A stretch of 64,000 nt of DNA from Neurospora intermedia (taxonomy: Eukaryota > Ascomycota > Sordariomycetes > Sordariales > Sordariaceae), in contig BTPP01000001.1 in assembly GCA_037102815.1 (NCBI GenBank), positions 5,915,001 through 5,979,000 of the forward strand. The letters run 5' to 3'. The position numbers and the translations under genes were made by a program. The notes under the pieces are model-generated. The model searched no databases. It worked only from the letters and a program-made list of their open reading frames with translations, and was not told the origin of the DNA. This document shows positions 54,787 to 62,754 of this stretch, one piece after another. Each line of letters starts with the position of its first letter. Positions within the stretch are counted from its first letter, which is position 1.

Positions 54787-55020
54787 TGTTACGAGCGACG
54801 TAGTTACGAGAGATAAGCTAATACGTTGATTCCAGGTTTATAATAGAATTATAAAATGAAGAAGAAAAGAAGAAAACGTGCAAAGGTGCGCGCGGGGTCT
54901 AGGGTTTTAACCTAGAGCCCTATACGTTGCCGGTGCGGCTGCGCCGGCTCCGTGCCTCCCGCTGGCCCTGTGCCTGCCGGGCAGGCACCTTTATTAGGCC
55001 TATCCGCTAGTGCCGTGATA
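54787..55020 (-). repeat. element C right (5') LTR
   Basis: 234 bp, less RIP-mutated than its left partner. It keeps segments such as GCCTGCCGGGCAGGCACC. Followed by TSD attat. Confidence 0.85.
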
Positions 55021-55025
55021 ATTAT

Positions 55026-55500
55026 TGTAATACTTTTATATAAAGTCGCTTCTTCTTCTACTTATCCTATCGAAAGTACCGCCGTACAGTTTCGGTCGAA
55101 ATATATACGTTATACTCGTTAGCTAGAAAGGTATAAATTTCGTTGAAGTATAAATTAGGTTTCAATACGAAAAGGTTTATAATTTCCTTTATAATATTAA
55201 TTATAGTTAATAAAATATAGGGAGTAATATTATATATAATATACCTTAAGTATTTATATAGGAAGTTTTTTAGTATTCTAGGGGGTTCGTAATAGTATAA
55301 ATACTTTACTAGTATCCGTTAGAGTACGTTTATACTTCTATACACTCTTTACGCTTATACTAACAATCTTAGTAACGTCGTTAGGATATTCGTTATTTAT
55401 TAATATTATTATTATTAATACCTTCTAGCGGGTATTAGAATAGCGCACTATATTAATAATAATTTAAAAGATAATGTAAATATTAAAATAGATAACTGTA
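55026..55500 (-). mobile_element. Tc1/mariner-type DDE transposase remnant, N-terminal part
   Basis: Read on the minus strand, this gives a helix-turn-helix-type N-terminus (a DVTKIVSISVKSV segment) and, in another frame further on, a FLANEYNVYISTETVRRYFR segment. The latter matches the region that precedes the DDE domain in Tc1-like transposases. Its continuation lies beyond element C at 21,757-20,900. The frame change between the two segments could be a real indel or a reading limit. The right end may be at ...GATAACTG|TA (55,498), with TA as the usual target dinucleotide. With C removed the whole element would be ~1.3 kb, a normal Tc1/mariner size. Confidence 0.65.
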
Positions 55501-55615
55501 CGATATAGAGCATTAAAATATCGACTTTTTGCACCAGTTTTGGGTAGATTTCAATGTTAAACGATTGAGTTGAGTCGTGTAAAGCGATGTCAAATGGCTA
55601 GATTTGTCAAATGCG

Positions 55616-55643
55616 GTGTGTGTGTGTGTGTGCACGCACACAC
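55616..55643. repeat. TG/CA microsatellite inside the right inverted-repeat arm
   Basis: A (GT)n run switching to GCACGCACAC. It mirrors the CA run at 18,087-18,110 in inverted orientation. Confidence 0.8.
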
Positions 55644-55647
55644 GCCC

Positions 55648-55682
55648 GCCAAGACTGCACAGGTGTTTGAGTGTAGGAACGG
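55648..55682 (-). repeat. 35-bp inverted repeat, right arm
   Basis: Reverse complement of 18,041-18,075 with 34 of 35 positions matching. It lies ~150 bases outside the last RIP-mutated sequence. Confidence 0.8.
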
Positions 55683-55916
55683 GATGCTACTCTAGGTAGC
55701 TATCGTAGGATTGTTTACCTGGAGTCGCTGCTGTACCCGGTATTATGTGTGAGATCCGCTTTTATTTCCGTTCTTCAAGTCGGGTTTATGTTGTTAGTCA
55801 TAATCATCCTAAACTCTTCACCATATATCCTTTACCCGCGAAGACCACATCTCGTCACCGCTTTTCCCTCCTTAACCTCCTCACTCACCCGGGTCTCCTT
55901 CTTCTTTTTCATTTTC

Positions 55917-55985
55917 CTACCTACCTACCTACCTACCTACCTACCTTACCTTACCTACCTACCTACCTACATACCTACCCACCTT
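55917..55985. repeat. (TACC)n tetranucleotide tract in a 5' leader
   Basis: CTACCTAC repeats with small interruptions, ending ~30 bases before the oxygenase start codon, so probably transcribed. Confidence 0.8.
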
Positions 55986-56013
55986 ACTTCATCCTTACCC
56001 CTACATCCTCACA

Positions 56014-57308
56014 ATGATGTCCTCCCTCCTAACCGAACTTCAAAAACTCGTCACCCCCACCCCACCGCACCAACCCCAACCCAAGAACAAAGCCCACCAC
56101 CAATCCACCCCCATCAAAACCACCTACGAGTCTCTCCCCATCGACCTCCCTCCCGATTTTCTCGCCACCGAACCAGGCACCACCCCCATCCCAACCCTCA
56201 CAGAAATCGACTGGACCAAAACAGACTTACCTGAGAACAAGGGCCTGTACGCCGTGATACTAGACGGGGTACTCACAAGGTCCGAGTGTGAGGAACTGCG
56301 CACCTTGGCGGAGGGGAGTGTCCCTCTTTCGCAATGGGTTGAAGAACAAGACGAGACAAAAAAAACACCATGGGCCCCTGCCCTCGTCAACGTCGGACTC
56401 GGCTACGAAGTACTTACCCCTTCCTACCGCAACTCGTCACGGATCATTTGGGATCAGCAAGAGGTGGTGGATAGGCTTTGGAGGAGGTGTTGTTTGGTTC
56501 CGGGGTTGATGGAGAGATTGGCGGTGTTGGATGCGGGGAGGGAGAGGGATGTGAAGGTTATTACTGGGCGGTCGTTGCCCACAACCGAAAATGGGGATGG
56601 GGATGAGGGGGGTGGGAAACAAGAGGAGAAAAAGGAGGTGGTGGAGAGGTATGCTAATGGGAAGAAAAAGGGAAAGAGTAAGCAGAGGACAAAGACAAAG
56701 GGCCTAAGGGATGGGAGGAGGACAACAGGAAAATGGGAGTTTGTTAAAGTTAATAAGCGGATGAGGTTTTTGCGGTATGGGGAGGGACAGTTTTTTAGAG
56801 GTGAGTTTTCCTCATTCCATGCTTAGTTGCACGGGAATAGGTACAGAGCAAACTGAGGCTGATACTGACGATGTGATGTGATGTGATGGGACATATAGCC
56901 CACTGCGACTCGCCTTATCGTGAACTGGACCCCATCAACTCTGACCGTATCAACGAGACGATGTTCACCATTCACCTCTACCTCAACGACTGCAAGTCAG
57001 AAGCTCCACCCGATAAAAAGGACGAGACGGAATTGGTCGGTGGTGCCACGGCGTTGTTGTCTGGGGACGAAAAGAGAAAGTATGATGTTGAGTGTAAGAC
57101 GGGGAGAGTGCTGATATTTCAACATCGGAGGGTGTTTCATGCGGGCGCGGATGTGGTGAAGGGAGTCAAGTATAGTGTTAGGACGGATATTATGTATCGT
57201 GAGGTTTTGGAGGAGCCGGAGGAAAAGGAGGTGGGGGAGGGAAGTGAGCAAGCTGAGAAGAAGGTAGATGATGAGGAACCGCTGAAGGAGGATGGTAATG
57301 GGGAGTAG
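56014..57308 (+). CDS. 2-oxoglutarate/Fe(II) oxygenase, prolyl 4-hydroxylase-like
   Basis: Exons 56,014-56,800 and 56,899-57,308 encode 398 aa. The 98-nt intron (GTGAGT...TAG) is phase 1 and rejoins GQFFR|AHCDSPY, the conserved segment leading into the iron site. Iron ligands are H264 and D266 (HCD) and distal H343 (FHAG). K353, ten residues after the distal His, fits the 2-oxoglutarate contact of prolyl 4-hydroxylases, with R357 as an alternative. No signal peptide is visible, so a cytosolic or nuclear protein is likely. A Lys/Gly/Glu-rich low-complexity insertion (~residues 190-240) separates the N-terminal part from the core, and the C-terminus is acidic. The substrate is unknown. The start is the first of two adjacent ATGs. 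It is the first host gene right of the RIP block. Confidence 0.88.
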
Positions 57309-57365
57309 GCTTAGTCGTCTTTCGTATTTTTTTTTATGCTTTTCTCCAGCTCAAGCAACCAACCA

Positions 57366-58253
57366 TCATTTCCCCCGATGAACTAACTCCACCCCCTCAG
57401 GCCTAGGCCAAATCCCCCTCAAAGCCTTGATAGTCTTACACTCGGATTTATGCGCAATCCACCTCCTAGTCTGACACTCCTGTTTTGTTTTGATATTCAT
57501 CAGTTTCATCTCTCCTTTTTATTTCTGCCCCATCATGACGATGTTTCTGAGAAGAAAACTCACCTTGGAACAATACCAAACCTCCACACACCCCTGACAC
57601 CTCTTCAACCCCCCCTCTTCTTCCTTTCCCTCGGGCGTCACACACCCACCAAATTTCCCATCGCACATCTTCTCCTCTCTATCTCCAGGCAAACTCTCAT
57701 CCCGTTGTCTCAGGATATCCATCATCACTCTAGTCAGGAACATCCCAGAAGGGACAACGCCCAAGAGTTCCCCTTCCTCCCCTTCCTTCCCCTCCCCTTT
57801 CCCCTCTCCTTCTCCATGAGTAAGCAAACGACCCAAAGACCTCAAAACCACAAACCCCTGCCCTCCTTCTTCCCTCCCCTCCGCCGCTGCTTTCTTCTGG
57901 GTGGTCCGCCTCGCATTTTTGATTATAACCGTATTTCCCGGCTTAAGACCAAGCTTCTTGAACTTATCAGCTACTGCATCGGGGGTATACGGCTCGGAGG
58001 AAACAACAGCGGAAGGGGGATCAAAGACAAGAGCAAAGTCGTGCGAGGCGGAGTCGGTGAGGATCAAAGTCGGTTTGGTGATGGTGAGGTTGGATTTGAT
58101 GGTTGCGAAGAGGTAGGTGTCTTCTTTGTCTTTGTCTTTGGTTGTTTGGTGGTTGGGGATTGCCTCTGGTGAGGAGGAGGAGGAGGAGGAGGAGTCGCTA
58201 GAAAGAGGGAGGGAGGAGAAGGTGGTTAGTTGGGTGGGGGAGGGGATGGGCAT
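57366..58253 (-). CDS. MYND-type zinc-finger protein
   Basis: Exons 58,253-57,564 and 57,479-57,366 (minus strand) encode 267 aa. The 84-nt intron (GTGAGT...CAG, phase 0) cuts through the zinc finger after WYCSK and rejoins ECQTRRWIAHKSECK. The predicted ligands are C197, C204, C219, C222, C228, C232, H240 and C244, a complete MYND set with a longer first spacing (C-x6-C). The N-terminal ~190 residues carry a poly-Ser run and a Gly/Glu/Lys low-complexity stretch and have no SET domain, so this is not an SMYD methyltransferase. MYND fingers usually bind proline-rich partners; the function here is unknown. It is convergent with the oxygenase gene, the two stop codons being only ~57 bases apart. 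Confidence 0.8.
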
Positions 58254-59538
58254 TTTGTCTCCGGGCTGTTGGAGGTTTTGGAGGTAAATGGTTACTGTCG
58301 GAAGCGTTTGTGGATACAGGGTCGGGGATATATGATCTGATGTTGGATGTGAGTGATGAAGAGGGAAAGAAGGTGTTGGGATGTCTATATTGTGGAATGT
58401 TCAGAAGAAATATGGATGGAAAGGTTCCAATCTTCGTTTCTTCTAGTAGTCATCACCCCCGGCCGTGCGTAGTCGTCGGGCCCTCTAGGGGGGTCAAGCC
58501 ATGAAACATCTCCATGCTGAAAACGAGACCGCGGGGATGGCAGACATTGAAACAGCCCTAAATCTTAGCGGCATCCCCGCTGTAACCTCCCAGCAACCGG
58601 GACCGAACCCCTGAGCGCAGTCCGCAGATGATGCCGACAGGTGCATCCACATTGCTTCAAATATGTGCAAGACGCACAGCGGAAGATGTTGATGCAACAT
58701 TGAAGAAGACCTCAAGAGCCAACCAGCAGTGCCCACATACACTAGGTGACTAGTAAGTACGCTTCAATTCGCCAACTTTGGAGCCTCAGGAGCATCCCAT
58801 CGTGAGACGCCATCAAGAAGTCCAAGCATCTTGGCGAGAGATTAAGGTTCGGGGTGGCGTCGTAAGACAATGACGGGTGGGTGGATACGGCAGCCGAATA
58901 GAAGAGACTTGGATATTGTTCGACGATATACCATAGGTAGGGACGCCGAGAGAGGAGCATTTTTACAGCCGTGATGATTGGAGTATACGAGCCTCCACCA
59001 GGGAATCACAATTTAGACAGCCATAATTCGTGAAGTATATCCCTAGGCAAGGCGGATACCATGTAAGCAAGAAAATGCGTTTTAGCTCGAGACCTTCACG
59101 GACAGCAAGTCAACAATTCTCTCGATCGGTCAACTTCTTGCTCTTCAATTAACATACTCTTAGGTTTCATCCTAGCTGAATCATAACTCATAACATCATG
59201 TGAACCGAGAACGCCTTGCCAACCCTCCCTGCTAACGCGAAACTCCCTGCAAAATGAAATAAAATGTGATATCGGAGTCCTCTCATCAACAGACACCCTC
59301 TGGTCTCCGGAATTATCGCGATTCCAAAGAGCAAAAAGAAAATAAAGGAAAATAGACCTCCCGCCCATCCGTCAATCCATCCTCAAACCCTCCCCACGTT
59401 TTCAGTTCCTTCAACCAAGGTATCATCACTCCCAATCGTGTGTCTCTCATCTCTCTTCATCTTCTGCAACCTTCCCCTCGGCACCAATATCTTCCTGCCT
59501 TGTGGACGTTCCTCGCGAGTAGTATGGGGTCGGCCTTC
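58254..59538. other. intergenic between two minus-strand genes
   Basis: No gene I can support. It should contain the promoter of the MYND gene and the 3' UTR of the GH76 gene. A 37-codon + strand frame at 58,501 (MKHLHAENETAG...) is noted without support. Confidence 0.5.
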
Positions 59539-61086
59539 CTATTTACCAATGCCCATCCACACAAACGTGCCCAACGTCGAAGCCGCCAACAAAAACGTCA
59601 CAATGCCCGCCCCCGCCTTATCCGCCGTCGTCACCGGTTTGTCATGCGTAAAGCTGTCGCTCTGGCTCCCCGCATTCGGGTTCCCCTTGCTGGTTCCACC
59701 GGTACTGTTCGTCACCGGGGCCTTTCCGGGTTGTTCAATCAACAAGGAAGAAACCGCTCCCAGGACGTTCATCTGCTGACCCACCCCGTGACTGCCGTCG
59801 TACTTCTTCTTCTTCCAGCTAAACCCGCACATGCGGCCGTTTTGTTCGCCGGTGCACGTTTGGACAGCGGCTTCGGCCGAGGTCTTGAGCACGGGCAGGA
59901 TAACGGGGGCCGTATGCGGCGCGATCTGTGTGGTGATGGATAGCCAGCGGTGCACGTAGCCCTTGAAGGAGAGCATGTCGGTTGTGCAACTCGCTTGGTC
60001 TTCGCAGGCGGGCTCGAAGGCGATATTGTCGGGGAAGAAGCGGACGAGGGTGGCGTTGATGAGCTTATCGAGGCGATCTTTCCAGACGGGGGAGCCGTCG
60101 GTCTGTATAGTGTTAGTCTAGGGGGGATTAAAAAACGGCATGTGTGTGGAGCACCAACATAGTTGTACATGTGGGCGGCGCCGAGGACAAAGACGCCAGA
60201 GTTGTAGGAAAACTGAGCATTGTTGATATCGGTGCAGTTCGTTTCGACGTGAGCGCCGTCGTGGATGCTGTAACTGTCGTCCATGAGCCCGACACCCCTC
60301 ATCCAGTCCCACGTCGTTTCGGCCCAGTCGGCGTATGTCTTGTTTCCGGTGTAGCGTGCCAGTCTGGCGCCGAGGTTGAAGAAACAGCCTGTATCGTAAT
60401 GGGTCAGCTCAAGATTCACAGGATTCAGCGAGTGCTGTTGTCACCAACCATTGGCAATGCTGTTCTTGTAGTTGTATCCGTTGTTGAGCGGGGGAATCTG
60501 CCAGCGCAAGCCACCATTGCACGTTTTATCGTGTCTATCGGGGTTTGCTTGTGTGTTGAAGACAGCCTGGGCGAGGCCCAGCCACTGTGGTTGATCGGCT
60601 GGTGGATTAGGAAAATTGTTTTCGGCGGCTGTCATGGCCGTCATTCCCCAGAAGCCCTGATCATCGTTTCCTAGGGATGCGGTCACGTTGAGTGGCATGT
60701 AGTCCTGTCCTGGGCCGACCTGCCAGAGGAGGGCTTGGGTGATGACATCGTTGTATGACGCGTCGCCAGTGAATCTCCAGTAGTCGATCAAAGCTCCCCA
60801 CATTGCGCCTGCTTCCCACCAGTAGTAATCACCGGCTGGAGGAGGGCCGGGGAGGATTCCTGGTGTTTGTCCCGTCAAGTTGCCCTTGTAGTATTGCATC
60901 ATGTCGAATGCGATGTCGGCTGATGTCTTTTTGATGTCGGCTGCGCATGCCTGTCAGCACTCATATGCCATTTTCTGCGATTCGGGGATAAACGAGCGTA
61001 CCGACTGTCGCGATACTATAGGCGGCATTTGCCATGTCAACCCCAACAAGGGCGACGGCGGCAAGCCGTGCTAATGGCGAAAGCAT
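59539..61086 (-). CDS. GPI-anchored GH76 protein, DFG5/DCW1-like cell-wall mannosidase
   Basis: Four exons on the minus strand (61,086-61,002; 60,940-60,449; 60,388-60,159; 60,102-59,539) encode 456 aa. Introns are 61, 60 and 56 nt and the joins restore family sequence ([41 protein letters not shown]). Residues 1-22 are a signal peptide. The catalytic Asp pair of GH76 is D121-D122 in NDDQGFWG. The C-terminus has a Ser/Thr-rich linker and a hydrophobic tail ([17 protein letters not shown]), as for GPI attachment. Fungal Dfg5/Dcw1 proteins act at the plasma membrane and wall, where they are thought to process the GPI mannan core and link glycoproteins to wall glucan. This protein probably does the same. 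Confidence 0.93.
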
Positions 61087-62754
61087 GATGATGGTTGTGG
61101 GCTGACAATAGCGAGCGACTAGAAACCGAAATCAAAGAAACGAGCGTGATGGTTGATGGGTGTTGGGTTTGGATTAAATGGCGAGCATCGGTTATCGTGC
61201 GTCGAGTTGGTTGCTGTGGTAAAGACGCAGGTGATGGATGATGGTGAGGGAGTGGGTAGGTGGTGATTTGGGAGAAGGAAAGTTTCGTTGTAAGTGCTAC
61301 CCTACTACCTACTGCTCCACCGGTTATCAACCCCACGGCAGTAGAGGAGGTTTGCAGTGGCAGTGCAGTGCCTTTGTGCAATTGAGCAGTGGTATTGCCG
61401 GTGTGACAGCTACTACATCCGTGTTGTTGCCGACGAGGAGATGCCGTGCCCGCCCGGCCGGATGGGATGGGCAACAACAATGGATCGATGGGATAAACAG
61501 GATGTGATGATTCCAAGGTACCAGGGTAGTATGTATTGATGTAGTGTAGTGTACTAGGAACGCTCCGGGCCCAACACACACAATACGAAAGCGGATGACG
61601 CATGTCTAACACTCATGTCAGGAACAGGGTATATCACTAAGTAGCAAGGTGGGTCGGTTTGATCAAGTTGATTGCTTCTTCTGCCGGTAGTTTGTACACT
61701 ACTAGATAGAACCAGCACGAGGTGATCCCGTCATTTAATATAGTATGTATCTACCTAGGTTTGATAGTAAGTTTGTTGTTACTCGACATTCTGGATACGA
61801 GATCAGTTGGTGAATCCCATTGTGTTTCCTCCAGATGTCTAACCAGTTCTTTAGTATTTTGAAGAAATTTCAGAAAACAAGCTTCCTCGCCACGCTTGTG
61901 CCGGACTCAGCTTGCTTGGCGATCTCCTGCCAAGGGCACGATGATCAACAAGCTCAAGGGCACAAGACGCTATCCTGGCTTTGTCGTTGGTCAGTTGTTT
62001 GAATCCCGGACAGACAAGAGAAACAGTTCTGCGATATGCCCGGGTCCATCAGCGAATGAAAGACGCAGTTGATGTTGACCAGCAGCTGAAAGCGGGCACT
62101 TTTTCCGCTTCCCTTCGTTGCTACCCGTGCGAGCCGTGCTACCAAGACCCCATACACAGGGTTAGGGTCAGACTGTGGAGGTTACATAGTACGTACTCCA
62201 CTGGTTAACCCCACGCGGGGGAGCTGGAATCCTAGGTAGACCCCAGAACAGACCTAGCGGGAGCGGGAACCCCAAGGGAAGCCCACCTCCAGGGTGGTCT
62301 TCCTTCAGTTCTTGTCCATCTTGCCCCTACATGTACATTACGACAACTCGCCCCTTACGCAGTAGAGACCTCAGCAGTCTTCCCGTCACCTTTGTCGAGT
62401 ACAACGCCATTGATTCGCCCAAGATGTTCGTCTACACAAACCTGACCTGCCTACCAACTTGAGGTTCCCCTCTCTTGTGCATCAATCTGCTGCGTGACAA
62501 CAACGATGGCGAATCCACCTGCTAATGCACGTATCTCCGAGGTAAGAAAGAGACATAGCGCAATGTGGGAGATGGACATGATGGGACGGATCGCGATCTT
62601 AGCTTCAGCTCCAGCTGTTCAGTTTTTACCCCTCAGCGTCAGAGCTTCGTAACAAAACCACGACAGTCGACCGGCCTGCTTTTTCACCCAAACATCCAAC
62701 ACTTGTCACAACAACAACAACCATCAACGGACGGACGGCCACCAAGCTCTCAAG
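61087..62754. other. divergent promoter region between the GH76 and FluG-like genes
   Basis: A 1.67 kb interval between divergently transcribed genes. No supported gene. A 45-codon upstream open frame beginning at 62,506 (MANPPANARISE...) lies in the probable leader of the FluG-like gene; it contains a GTAAGA at its 12th-13th codon and does not join cleanly to the main frame. Confidence 0.5.

Larger units (their letters stand above)
21758..55020 (-). mobile_element. LTR retrotransposon C (Gypsy), host of nested insertions
   Basis: Two 234-bp LTRs in direct orientation (21,758-21,991 and 54,787-55,020) begin TGTTACGAGCGACG. They are flanked by the same 5-bp duplication attat (21,753-21,757 and 55,021-55,025). 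Coding runs on the minus strand. A polypurine tract (CCGGAGGGG) abuts the left LTR, a gag/zinc-knuckle region lies near 26.6 kb and further right, reverse transcriptase is at ~24.3-25.7 kb (an LPFG-type motif near 25,050) and integrase further left. Without the nested D and B it is ~7.6 kb. It is a fossil, RIP-mutated throughout its interior with dozens of in-frame stops. Its age relative to the other elements is older than D and B, which sit inside it, and younger than the DDE transposon it splits. Confidence 0.85.
55501..56013. other. transition to host DNA and 5' leader of the oxygenase gene
   Basis: Composition returns to normal at about 55,500. The right arm of the inverted repeat and its microsatellite lie here, followed by the promoter region and a TACC-repeat leader of the gene at 56,014. 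Confidence 0.6.

Noticed and set aside
18100-55520. Starship giant element or other single large mobile element
   Set aside because: I saw no DUF3435-type tyrosine recombinase at either end, and almost the whole block is accounted for by nested LTR and DDE elements with their own duplications.
18100-55520. Centromere core
   Set aside because: AT-rich RIP-mutated DNA resembles centromeric DNA of this group, but the block is only ~37 kb and closely flanked by genes, so a dispersed heterochromatic island is simpler.
55917-55985. CRISPR-like short repeats
   Set aside because: It is a plain TACC microsatellite without spacers, in a eukaryote.
57450-58172. 240-codon + strand frame
   Set aside because: It is the opposite strand of the MYND gene, whose zinc ligands and intron are clear.
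61975-62025. tRNA-like segment with a TTTGAATCCC box
   Set aside because: No matching acceptor stem, D-arm or anticodon arm could be laid out around it.
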